In this document: piece by piece, positions 7,637-14,474 of the stretch
Position numbering within the stretch: position 1 is the first letter of the stretch
Layout: each line of letters begins with the position of its first letter
Source: WHTB01 sp050699035
GTDB lineage: Bacteria; Actinomycetota; Actinomycetes; Propionibacteriales; Nocardioidaceae
Length of the DNA: 16,839 bases
Direction of reading: 5' to 3'
Assembly (NCBI GenBank): GCA_050699035.1
Contig: JBOHDE010000073.1
Span: forward strand, 1 to 16,839
Program-made: the position numbers and the translations under genes
Notes under the pieces: generated by a model
Told to the model about the DNA's origin: nothing
What the model saw: only the letters and a program-made list of their open reading frames with translations
Database searches by the model: none

Positions 7637-8482
7637 TCAGGCGTCGCGACGACGGATGAGTACGGCGGCCACCACGAGCAACACGATCCACCACAGCGAG
7701 AAGATCGCGTACCCCTCCCACGGGCCGAGCGTCCCCTCGATCTGGCGCGCCTGCATGATCGCGCCTCCGGCGTTGAGGACCTTGTTGACGTCGTCGCCCC
7801 AGTCGCCCGGGAGGAAGTTGCCGGCGATCGGCAGGATGAAGACGATGCCGATCGCAGCGGTGATCGCGCCGGCGGTGTGCCGCAACAGCGCACCCATCGC
7901 AAAGCCGAGCAGCCCGCACGCCGTGACGTACAGGGCACCGCCGATCACCGCCCGCAGCACACCCTCGTCACCGAGCGAGACCTCGAGGCCGGCGTCGGCG
8001 GTGGCCAGGACCAGCTGACCGATCCAGAACGCGGGGAACATGGTCACGATGCCGGCGACGAACGCCACGACCGTGAGCACCAGGGCCTTCGCGGCGAGCA
8101 GGTGCAGGCGGTGCGGGACCGCCGTCAGCGTCGTCCGGATCCCGCCGGTGGAGTACTCCGCACTGATCACCAGCGCGCCGAGCACGATGATCGCCGGCTG
8201 CCCGAAGAAGATGCCGGACAGACTCTGAGAGACCGGCTCGATCTGCGCCCGGTCGGCCTCCGGGATGTCCTCCCAGCTCACCGCGACGCCCAGACAGAAC
8301 AGCGCCGAGATCCCGACCGTCACCACGACCAGGGCGACGAACGTCCACATGGTCGAGCGGACCGACCAGAACTTCGTCCACTCCGAGCGGACGATGTGGT
8401 CGAACCGGTCGGTGGCCGGCGGCACCAGGGCGTGGTGGTCGGCGGTCATCCCGCTCGGGGCGACGGTGTCGTCGGTGGTCAC
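7637..8482 (-). CDS. ABC-2 type transporter permease
   Basis: 281-residue membrane subunit of a two-gene ABC exporter. A cytoplasmic N-terminus carries the typical SEWTKFWSVRSTMWT block (33-47). About six hydrophobic segments follow, near 46-66, 92-108, 132-160, 178-200, 204-222 and 257-276. The sequence SAEYSTGGIRTTLTAVPHR (107-125) is characteristic of ABC-2 permeases of actinobacterial drug or lantibiotic-type exporters. The GTG start overlaps the ATPase stop by 4 bp (GTGA), so the subunits are translationally coupled. An internal ATG at codon 12 is an alternative start. No substrate-synthesis or immunity gene lies beside it, so the cargo is unknown. Confidence 0.88.
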   Translation of the reverse strand: MTTDDTVAPSGMTADHHALVPPATDRFDHIVRSEWTKFWSVRSTMWTFVALVVVTVGISALFCLGVAVSWEDIPEADRAQIEPVSQSLSGIFFGQPAIIVLGALVISAEYSTGGIRTTLTAVPHRLHLLAAKALVLTVVAFVAGIVTMFPAFWIGQLVLATADAGLEVSLGDEGVLRAVIGGALYVTACGLLGFAMGALLRHTAGAITAAIGIVFILPIAGNFLPGDWGDDVNKVLNAGGAIMQARQIEGTLGPWEGYAIFSLWWIVLLVVAAVLIRRRDA

Positions 8483-9411
8483 GGCTGCTCTCCCTCGGTG
8501 GCCGCCTCGAACGAGTCGGCGTGGTACTCCACGCTGTCGCGGGTCATCTCCATGAAGGCCGCCTCCAGGGAGGCACGCTCCTCGAACAGCTCGTGGATCG
8601 TCAGCCGGTGCTCGGCGGCGAGATCGCCGACCTGCTCGCAGGTGCCACCGTGGACCTCCAGGTAGCCCTCGACCTGCTCGGCTTTCAGACCCTTGTCGCG
8701 CAGCAGGGTGCCGAGCTGGTCGCCTTGCGGTGAGCGGACCCGCACGTGGTTGGTCTCGCTCTGCTCGATCAGCCGCTTGGTTGGCAGGTCGGCGAGCAGC
8801 CGACCCTTGCCGATCACGATCAGGTGGTCAGCGGTCTGCGCCATCTCGCTCATCAGGTGGCTGGACACGAAGACCGTGCGACCCTCGGCGGCCAGCGCGC
8901 GCATGAAGTTACGGATCCACAAGATGCCGTCGGGGTCGAGCCCGTTGACCGGCTCGTCGAACATCACGACACCCGGGTCGCCCAGCAAGGTGGCGGCGAT
9001 GCCGAGCCGCTGCGACATCCCGAGCGAGAAGCCCTTGATCCGCTTCTTCGCCACGGAGGCCATGCCGGTGAGCTCGAGCACCTCGTCCACGCGCCGGCGC
9101 GGGATCCCGTTGCTCTGCGCGAGCGCGAGCAGATGGGCGCGGGCGGTGCGGCCCTTGTGCACGTCCTTGGCGTCGAGCAGCGCGCCCACGTAGTGCAGCG
9201 GTCCTTTGAGCTGGCCGTACAGCTGGCCGTTGACCAGCGCGGTGCCCTTGGTCGGTCGGTCCAGACCGAGGATCATCCGCATCGTGGTGGACTTGCCGGC
9301 GCCGTTCGGGCCGAGGAAGCCGGTCACGACTCCTGGTGGAACGGTGAAGGTGAGGTCGTCGACGGCGAGCGTGTCGCCGTATCTCTTCGTGAGCCCCCGA
9401 GCTTCGATCAT
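8479..9411 (-). CDS. ABC transporter ATP-binding protein
   Basis: 310-residue nucleotide-binding subunit that powers the adjacent ABC-2 permease. Walker A GPNGAGKST (34-42), the signature segment FSLGMSQRLG (128-137), Walker B VVMFDEP (148-154) and the switch histidine in SSH (His185) are all intact. The N-terminus MIEARGLTKRYG is typical of the family. The C-terminal roughly 100 residues form the accessory region usual in DrrA/BcrA-like ATPases and end close to the permease start. AAGG about 10 bases upstream supports the ATG at 9411. It is divergent from the cupin gene. Substrate unknown; drug or peptide export or self-resistance is the usual role for this type. Confidence 0.91.
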   Translation of the reverse strand: MIEARGLTKRYGDTLAVDDLTFTVPPGVVTGFLGPNGAGKSTTMRMILGLDRPTKGTALVNGQLYGQLKGPLHYVGALLDAKDVHKGRTARAHLLALAQSNGIPRRRVDEVLELTGMASVAKKRIKGFSLGMSQRLGIAATLLGDPGVVMFDEPVNGLDPDGILWIRNFMRALAAEGRTVFVSSHLMSEMAQTADHLIVIGKGRLLADLPTKRLIEQSETNHVRVRSPQGDQLGTLLRDKGLKAEQVEGYLEVHGGTCEQVGDLAAEHRLTIHELFEERASLEAAFMEMTRDSVEYHADSFEAATEGEQP

Positions 9412-9492
9412 CGATACGCCTTACTCATCGCAAAGTTTGACACCCTCGAACCCTTTCATGCGTACCAACGACGTGCACATCGAATTGACCAG

Positions 9493-9506
9493 GCGCCGAC
9501 CGGCGC
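9493..9506. promoter_or_regulatory. Small dyad upstream of the cupin gene
   Basis: GCGCCG-AC-CGGCGC is a 6-bp inverted repeat with a 2-base spacer in the 115-bp divergent region between the ABC ATPase and cupin genes, 20 bases before the cupin ATG. It might be an operator, but GC-only dyads are common by chance at this base composition. Confidence 0.2.
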
Positions 9507-9526
9507 GCGCCGTGTCAGGATGAGTG

Positions 9527-9850
9527 ATGACCGAGATGACGTTGCACCGGCTGGGTGACGAGCAGCTCGAGCGCGCCCGGCAGTCCTCCAACGGCCGTGC
9601 TTCGACCACGGTGCACCGCGGCCGTCGGCTCCGACAGACGTTGTTGGCACTCACCGCCGGCACCCGGCTGGCCGAGCACCAGAGCCCGGGCGACGCCACC
9701 GTTCTGTGCCTGCGGGGCCACGTCGTGATCAACGTCGGCGAGCGCAGCATCGACGTGCCGGAGAGCACCCTGGTCGACGTGCCCGCGCAGCGTCACGACC
9801 TGGTGGCCGTCGAGGACTCACTCGTCATCTTGACGGTAGGGGTCGGGTAG
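9527..9850 (+). CDS. Small cupin-domain protein
   Basis: 107-residue single-domain cupin. The predicted beta-barrel spans about 36-104, with AGTRLAEHQSPGDATVLCLRG as cupin motif 1 (His51) and the second motif region ending VPAQRHDLVAVEDSLVILTV (His90). Only some metal-binding positions of the classical cupin motifs are obvious, so metal binding is uncertain. Small cupins of this kind are usually stress-linked or unassigned in actinobacteria. The ATG at 9527 is chosen because AGGA lies 6 bases upstream; a GTG three bases earlier and an ATG three codons later are possible. The last 33 bp overlap the convergent MFS gene. Enzymatic function is not predictable. Confidence 0.75.
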   Translation: MTEMTLHRLGDEQLERARQSSNGRASTTVHRGRRLRQTLLALTAGTRLAEHQSPGDATVLCLRGHVVINVGERSIDVPESTLVDVPAQRHDLVAVEDSLVILTVGVG

Positions 9851-11065
9851 CCGGCCGGCGTCCCGGACGTGCGCGCGTACGGCTGTGGGCAGCCGGAGCG
9901 CCACCAGGACCGTCACCACGGTGCCGCCCGCGCCGGCGACCAGGAACGTCACCGGCGCCGACGTCGCGTCCAGCAGCAGCCCGCCGGAGACGTACGACAC
10001 GGCCGCCGCGACGCCGATCACCCCGTAGAGGTTGCCGAACACCCGGCCGAGCATGTCCCGCGGGACCAGCCGCTGGAGCAACGTGTTGCTCGCGACTTCG
10101 ATCGCGGCGATCCCCACCCCGCGTACGGCCTGGAGCGAGAACGCCACCGCGACCGCCCACGCCAGCCCGGTCAGCAGGTTGCCGAGACTGCTCACCGCGA
10201 ACCCGGCCAGCAGCAGCGTCGCCATCCCCAGGCGGATGCTGGACCGCGCCAGCAGGGCGAAGCCCGCCAGCAGGCCGAGCCCGACCGCCCCGAGCAGCAG
10301 GGCGACCACGGAGTCGCCCGCCTCGAAGGTGTCCGTGGCCAGGACGACCAGGGCCACGTCGTCGACCGCCGTGAACGCGACGACGCCGCCGAACCCGAGC
10401 AGGACGAGGCGGACTGCTCGGGTCGTCCAGATGTACGTCAGCCCGCTCCGGGCCTGGCTCGCCAGCGAGGACCGGTCGGCAGGGTGCTCGGTCGGCGGGA
10501 GCGGCCGCAGCGTGCTGAGCAGGACGGCCGACACGAGGAAGGATGCGGCGTCGACGAGCAGGACGCCGCGGACGCCGAGGACCGGGAACAACGCGGCCGC
10601 GAGGAACGGGCCCACCGCCTCGCCGACGTTCGTGCCCAAGCCCAGCGCGGAGTTCGCCGGCACGAGGTCGCGGTCGGTCACCAGCGCCGGCACGGCCGCC
10701 CGCGACGCCGGCCCGAAGATCTGCCCGGCGACCGCGCGGACCGCGACCAGCGCGAGCAGCAACGGCAGCGGCGGCAGCGCGACCGCGATGGCCACGATCA
10801 GCGCACCCTGCACGACCTCGCAGGCGACCATCACGCGCTTGAGGTCGAAGCGGTCGCTGATCGCGCCGCTGACCGGGCTGAGCAGGGACGGCACGAAGTC
10901 GCCGGCCAGCAGCAGCAGCGACACGGCGACCGCCTGCCCGGCGGTGTCGGCGACATGGATCATCAGCGCGACCAGGCTCAGCGAGTCGCCGGCGTACGAG
11001 ACGACCCGGGCGGTGCAGAGCGTCCGGAACGCCGGGTTGTCGCGCAGTAGCCGACCCGCACCCAT
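9818..11065 (-). CDS. MFS transporter (MFS_3/EntS-like)
   Basis: 415-residue major facilitator protein with about 12 hydrophobic segments. The N-terminal block LLRDNPAFRTLCTARVVSYA (6-25) and motif A equivalent SGAISDRFDLKRVM (about 66-79) are typical of the MFS_3/EntS-like branch, proton-driven exporters of siderophores, macrolides or other small molecules. The repeat LVPRDMLGRVFGNLYG in the second half is also characteristic. The ATG at 11065 has GGGGGAG 7-9 bases upstream. It starts only 23 bases after the HIT gene stop, so it may be read through from thrS-HIT, occupying the position pgsA has in mycobacteria. Substrate unknown. Its 3' end overlaps the cupin gene. Confidence 0.88.
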   Translation of the reverse strand: MGAGRLLRDNPAFRTLCTARVVSYAGDSLSLVALMIHVADTAGQAVAVSLLLLAGDFVPSLLSPVSGAISDRFDLKRVMVACEVVQGALIVAIAVALPPLPLLLALVAVRAVAGQIFGPASRAAVPALVTDRDLVPANSALGLGTNVGEAVGPFLAAALFPVLGVRGVLLVDAASFLVSAVLLSTLRPLPPTEHPADRSSLASQARSGLTYIWTTRAVRLVLLGFGGVVAFTAVDDVALVVLATDTFEAGDSVVALLLGAVGLGLLAGFALLARSSIRLGMATLLLAGFAVSSLGNLLTGLAWAVAVAFSLQAVRGVGIAAIEVASNTLLQRLVPRDMLGRVFGNLYGVIGVAAAVSYVSGGLLLDATSAPVTFLVAGAGGTVVTVLVALRLPTAVRAHVRDAGRLPDPYRQDDE

Positions 11066-11088
11066 CCGCCCACTCCCCCGACCTGAGG

Positions 11089-11637
11089 TCAGCTCGGCCA
11101 GGCCTCGGCGACCATGTCACGGGTCTCGCTGAGCAGCTGGGGGATGACCTTGGTCTGGGCGAGCACCGTGATGAAGTTGGCGTCGCCGCCCCAGCGCGGC
11201 ACGACGTGCTGGTGCAGGTGGCCCGACAACGACCCGCCCGCCACTCCCCCGAGGTTGAGCCCGATGTTGAAGCCGTGCGGGTCGGACGCCGTCTTGACCG
11301 CGCGTACGGCGTCGCGCGTCATCGTCGCCAGCTCGAGCGCCTCCGCCTCCGTCAGCCCCTCCAGCTCGCCGACGTGGCGGTACGGCACCGTCATCAGGTG
11401 ACCGGGGTTGTACGGATGCAGGTTGAGCACCGCGTACACCTGCTCGCCGCGGGCGACGACAAGACCCTCGCGGTCGGACAGCGTCGGGATCCGGCAGAAC
11501 GGGCAGCCGGCGTCCTCCGCCCCCTCCGCCTCGGCCGCCGACTTGATGTACGCCATCCGGTGCGGCGTCCACAGCCGGGCCAGCCGGTCGGACACCGCGA
11601 TGCCGTCCTGGCCGACGACCTCGGGGCCGTCGGTCAT
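11089..11637 (-). CDS. HIT-family protein, Ap4A phosphorylase-like (Rv2613c type)
   Basis: 182-residue histidine-triad protein with catalytic motif HLHQHVVPRW (His140, His142, His144) and a CPFC pair (Cys45, Cys48) near the N-terminus. The blocks LNLHPYNPGHLMTVPYRHV and FNIGLNLGGVAGGS are typical. The mycobacterial protein in the same gene order, Rv2613c, was characterised as a diadenosine tetraphosphate phosphorylase. Ap4A is a side product of aminoacyl-tRNA synthetases, which makes coupling to thrS sensible. The ATG overlaps the thrS stop by 4 bp (ATGA). Normally pgsA follows; here an MFS gene does. Cytoplasmic. Confidence is high for the family and moderate for the exact activity. Confidence 0.9.
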   Translation of the reverse strand: MTDGPEVVGQDGIAVSDRLARLWTPHRMAYIKSAAEAEGAEDAGCPFCRIPTLSDREGLVVARGEQVYAVLNLHPYNPGHLMTVPYRHVGELEGLTEAEALELATMTRDAVRAVKTASDPHGFNIGLNLGGVAGGSLSGHLHQHVVPRWGGDANFITVLAQTKVIPQLLSETRDMVAEAWPS

Positions 11638-13547
11638 ACCTGGGCCCGTTGCCGCACCGCGTCGACGATGCGCGCCACCGCGTCCGCGACGGGTACGCCG
11701 TTGTCCTGCTCGCCGCTGCGATAGCGGAACGACACCGCGCCGTCCTCCACGTCACGGTCGCCCGCGATCAGCATGAACGGGATCTTCTGCGTCTGGGCGT
11801 TGCGGATCTTCTTCTGCATCCGGTCGTCGCCGGCGTCCACCTCGACGCGGATGCCCTGGGCCGTCAGCTCGGCGGCGATGCCACGCAGGTACTCGTCATG
11901 GCGCTCCGCGATCGGGATGGCTACCACCTGCACGGGTGCCAGCCAGGGCGGGAACGCGCCGGCGTAGTGCTCGGTGAGAACGCCGATGAACCGCTCGACC
12001 GACCCGAACAGGGCGCGGTGGATCATCACCGGGCGCTGGCGGGACCCGTCGGCGGCGGTGTACTCCAGCTCGAACAGCTCCGGCAGGTTGAAGTCGAGCT
12101 GCACGGTCGACATCTGCCACGTGCGCCCGATGGCGTCGCGCGCCTGGACCGAGATCTTCGGACCGTAGAACGCCGCACCACCCGGGTCGGGCACCAGCTC
12201 CAGCCCGGACTCCTTGGCCACCTCGGCCAGGGTTTGGGTGGCTTCATCCCAGGCCTCGTCGTCACCGACGTACTTGTCCGGGTCCTTCGTCGACAGCTCG
12301 AGGTAGAAGTCCTCGAGACCGTAGTCCTTGAGCAGGTCGAGCACGAAGGTGAGCAGGGACGACAGCTCGTCCCGCATCTGCTCACGGCTGCAGTAGATGT
12401 GGGCGTCGTCCATGGTCAGCCCGCGCACCCGGGTCAGGCCGTGCACCACGCCGGACTTCTCGTACCGGTAGACCGTCCCGAACTCGAACATCCGCAGTGG
12501 GAGCTCGCGGTACGACCTGCCGCGCGACCGGAAGATCAGGTTGTGGAACGGGCAGTTCATTGGCTTGAGGTAGTAGTCCTGCTCGTCGAGGTGGATCGGC
12601 GGGTACATCCCGTCGGCGAACCACTCCAGGTGACCCGAGGTCTCGAAGAGTGCCGACTTGGTGATGTGCGGCGTGTAGACGAACTCGTACCCCGCCTCGA
12701 CGTGTCGCTGCCGGGAGTAGTCCTCCATCGACTTGCGCAGCACGCCGCCCTTGGGATGGAAGACGGCGAGGCCGGAGCCGATCTCGTCGGGGAAGCTGAA
12801 CAGGTCGAGCTCGGCGCCGAGCCGCCGGTGGTCGCGGCGCTCGGCCTCCTCGATCCGGTGCAAGTGCTGCTCGAGCGCCTCCTTCGACTCCCACGCGGTG
12901 CCGTAGATGCGTTGCAGCTGCGGGTTCTGCTCGCTCCCCCGCCAGTACGCGGCGGCGAGGCGCATCAGCTTGAACGCCGGGATCCGCTTGGTCGTGGGCA
13001 GGTGCGGGCCGCGGCACAGGTCCTTCCAGGCCACCGAGCCGTCCCGCTTGACGTTGTCGTAGATGGTCAGCTCGCCGCCGCCGACCTCCACGTCGGCCCC
13101 GTCGGCCGCATCCTCGACGTCCGGACCCTTGAGCCCGACCAGCTCGAGCTTGTACGGCTCGGCGGCCAGCTCGTCGCGGGCCTCGTCCACGCTGACCACT
13201 CGGCGGGAGAACTTCTGTCCCTCCTTGATGATCTTGCGCATGCGGGACTCGATCTTGTCGACGTCGTCGGGGTGGAACGGCTTCGCGACGTCGAAGTCGT
13301 AGTAGAAGCCGTCCTCGATCGGCGGGCCGATGCCGAGCTTGGCGTCGGGGAACAGCTCCTGCACGGCCTGTGCCATCACATGGGCGGTGGAGTGCCGCAG
13401 GATCGCCCGCCCGTCCGCGCTGTCGATGCTGACCGGCTCGACCGTGTCCGTGTCCGTAACCTCGCGGGACAGGTCGCTCAGCTCGCCGCCGATCCGGGCG
13501 GCGATGACCGACGGGTCATCCGCGAACAGTTCCCAGGCCTTGGACAC
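11634..13547 (-). CDS. thrS: Threonine-tRNA ligase
   Basis: 637-residue class II synthetase that charges tRNA-Thr. The editing domain shows HSTAH (His52, His56) and CRGPH (Cys178, His182). The catalytic core shows the zinc ligands Cys332, His383 and His510, with motif 2 around YRYEKSG and motif 3 HRALFGSVERF. The anticodon-binding domain fills about 535-637. These residues track E. coli numbering (73/77, 182/186, 334/385/511) except at the N-terminus, where about 21 residues are missing and the TGS domain starts at its KAWELFADD helix. The GTG at 13547 has a strong GAGGAG 6 bases upstream, so I prefer it; the open extension to 13658 does not resemble TGS sequence. A possible -10 TACGAT lies at 13585-13590. 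I see no T-box motif. It is coupled to the HIT gene. Confidence 0.95.
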   Translation of the reverse strand: MSKAWELFADDPSVIAARIGGELSDLSREVTDTDTVEPVSIDSADGRAILRHSTAHVMAQAVQELFPDAKLGIGPPIEDGFYYDFDVAKPFHPDDVDKIESRMRKIIKEGQKFSRRVVSVDEARDELAAEPYKLELVGLKGPDVEDAADGADVEVGGGELTIYDNVKRDGSVAWKDLCRGPHLPTTKRIPAFKLMRLAAAYWRGSEQNPQLQRIYGTAWESKEALEQHLHRIEEAERRDHRRLGAELDLFSFPDEIGSGLAVFHPKGGVLRKSMEDYSRQRHVEAGYEFVYTPHITKSALFETSGHLEWFADGMYPPIHLDEQDYYLKPMNCPFHNLIFRSRGRSYRELPLRMFEFGTVYRYEKSGVVHGLTRVRGLTMDDAHIYCSREQMRDELSSLLTFVLDLLKDYGLEDFYLELSTKDPDKYVGDDEAWDEATQTLAEVAKESGLELVPDPGGAAFYGPKISVQARDAIGRTWQMSTVQLDFNLPELFELEYTAADGSRQRPVMIHRALFGSVERFIGVLTEHYAGAFPPWLAPVQVVAIPIAERHDEYLRGIAAELTAQGIRVEVDAGDDRMQKKIRNAQTQKIPFMLIAGDRDVEDGAVSFRYRSGEQDNGVPVADAVARIVDAVRQRAQV

Positions 13548-13584
13548 GCGTACTCCTCGATAACGTCGGTTTGCGGTCCCGGCG

Positions 13585-13590
13585 ATCGTA
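13585..13590 (-). promoter_or_regulatory. Candidate -10 box for thrS-HIT
   Basis: TACGAT on the minus strand, 37 bases upstream of the thrS GTG. No good -35 partner at 17-18 bases. It is the only TANNAT-like hexamer I see in a sensible place in the 114-bp gap before thrS. Confidence 0.25.
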
Positions 13591-13661
13591 TCTGCCGGGC
13601 CAGCGGAGGATCGCGCCAATATCAGCGGCAACCCACCTCCCGCGCGTGAGGTGACCACTGG

Positions 13662-14165
13662 CTAACGGGTCGGGCCGCCGAGATCGCGCTCGTACCGCAG
13701 CATGGCGGCGTGCGGCGGGACGGGACCTCGGGACCGCACTCCGGTCGCGTGCCACCCCAGCTTCTCGTAGAACCGACGCGCCCGGGGGTTGCCGACGTAC
13801 ACGTTGGCCCAGGCGCGCCGAAAGCCCTTGCCCTCGATCCGCGCGAGCACCGCGTCGTGTGCCCTCGTCGCCAAACCGGTCCCCCACTGCTGGACCGCCG
13901 TCCCGAAGTGGAAGAACTCGTCACCTCGGATCGCCGCGAACCCGCTCACGACGTCGTCGACAACGACGACGAAGCAGTCGATCGCGGGACCCTCGATCTC
14001 TCCGCGCCACCGCTCGGCCAGCACCTCCCGGGGAAAGGGGTACGTGTCCTGGGGGAAGACGTCTGCCAGTGCGCGCACAGCGCCGGGCTCCTGGATGGCG
14101 AGCACGTCCGCGACGTCGCCGGCGGTCATCGTCCGAAGCAGACCCTTCGCCTCAACACCGCTCAC
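13662..14165 (-). CDS. GNAT-family N-acetyltransferase
   Basis: 167-residue single-domain GNAT. The N-terminal helix region reads LLRTMTAGDVADVLAIQEPGAV. The acetyl-CoA-binding motif A is QQWGTGLATRAHD (93-105, Q-x-x-G-x-G loop). Motif B is VYVGNPRARRFYEKLGW (122-138), followed by the usual C-terminal strand. The acceptor substrate cannot be told; small molecules or protein N-termini are typical for the family. The frame is open far upstream, but homology-like sequence begins only near residue 1 of this call. The GTG at 14165 is preceded at 7 bases by TACGCT, a -10-like box, suggesting a leaderless mRNA. It lies 114 bp upstream of thrS on the same strand and is probably independent. Confidence 0.82.
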   Translation of the reverse strand: MSGVEAKGLLRTMTAGDVADVLAIQEPGAVRALADVFPQDTYPFPREVLAERWRGEIEGPAIDCFVVVVDDVVSGFAAIRGDEFFHFGTAVQQWGTGLATRAHDAVLARIEGKGFRRAWANVYVGNPRARRFYEKLGWHATGVRSRGPVPPHAAMLRYERDLGGPTR

Positions 14166-14172
14166 CTGGCTC

Positions 14173-14178
14173 AGCGTA
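14173..14178 (-). promoter_or_regulatory. Candidate -10 box, leaderless GNAT gene
   Basis: TACGCT on the minus strand ends 7 bases before the GTG at 14165. There is no ribosome binding site between them, so a leaderless transcript is the simplest reading. Confidence 0.38.
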
Positions 14179-14198
14179 GCGGGCGAGGCTGCGGGCTC

Positions 14199-14327
14199 GT
14201 GGGCGAATACGCTCGGGCAGAGAGCGACGACATCGGGGTGCTGATACACCGGTACGAGGAGCTCGCCATCACGTGGGGAGACGAGCGGGCGGCCAGGCGC
14301 GCCAACAGGCTCTTCGACTGGTGGTGA
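14199..14327 (+). CDS. Possible small protein or truncated gene, 42 residues
   Basis: Short open frame beginning GTG GGC GAA TAC and ending in FDWW then TGA. Over the last 28 codons about 26 end in G or C, the bias of real genes here. The translation (VLIHRYEELAITWG, then a charged helix ending in ANRLFDWW) looks like an amphipathic helical protein rather than random sequence. It reminds me of the first 30 residues of small helical DUF2019-like actinobacterial proteins, but this is an impression only, and the expected continuation after the NRLFD motif is missing. It may therefore be a remnant. The start is uncertain: GTG at 14199, or GTG at 14238 giving 29 residues. A long hairpin begins 29 bases after the stop, like a terminator. 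Confidence 0.35.
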   Translation: MGEYARAESDDIGVLIHRYEELAITWGDERAARRANRLFDWW

Positions 14328-14356
14328 GTCCGGAGTGTCGAGCTGACCTGCGACGT

Positions 14357-14424
14357 CTCGTCGACTGGCGCGTTGCGTAGGCCCAGCGTCCGATTTGTCC
14401 CTACGGAACGCGCCAGTCGATGAG
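14357..14424 (+). terminator. Second long hairpin, upstream of the VOC gene
   Basis: Inverted repeat with arms 14357-14374 and 14407-14424: 18 pairs, of which TCGACTGGCGCGTT with its complement is a perfect 14 bp and one outer pair is G-U. A single mismatch separates it from an inner 6-bp stem CGTAGG/CCTACG (14376-14381/14400-14405) and an 18-base loop. No T-run. It lies 29 bases after the stop of the small plus-strand ORF and 50 bases before the VOC start. It could terminate the small ORF or be a dispersed palindromic repeat. Confidence 0.5.
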
Positions 14425-14462
14425 GTGGGGCGCCGATCCCGTACCCGGCACACGGCTGCCTC

Positions 14463-14468
14463 TAGGGT
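14463..14468 (+). promoter_or_regulatory. Candidate -10 box, leaderless VOC gene
   Basis: TAGGGT ends 6 bases before the ATG at 14475, identical in sequence and spacing to the box before the lipoprotein gene at 4348. AGGG could alternatively act as a ribosome binding site. Confidence 0.4.
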
Positions 14469-14474
14469 GGACCG

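Noticed and set aside
7627..7645. GACGC/GCGTC inverted repeat between the convergent GlxA-type and ABC permease genes
   Set aside because: Only 5 bp with a 9-base loop; too weak to call a terminator at this GC content.
9430..9460. tRNA T-arm-like GGTTCGAG on the minus strand
   Set aside because: The flanking bases do not form the 5-bp T stem, and no acceptor or anticodon arm is nearby.
11649..13649. Long plus-strand open frame opposite thrS (666 codons)
   Set aside because: thrS on the minus strand has all catalytic motifs; the opposite frame has none.
13548..13658. Longer N-terminus for thrS supplying the missing TGS part
   Set aside because: The extension is Arg/Ala/Gly-rich without TGS features, and a strong Shine-Dalgarno marks the GTG at 13547.
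13548..13661. T-box riboswitch upstream of thrS
   Set aside because: The gap is only 114 bases and I find no T-box consensus or antiterminator pair.
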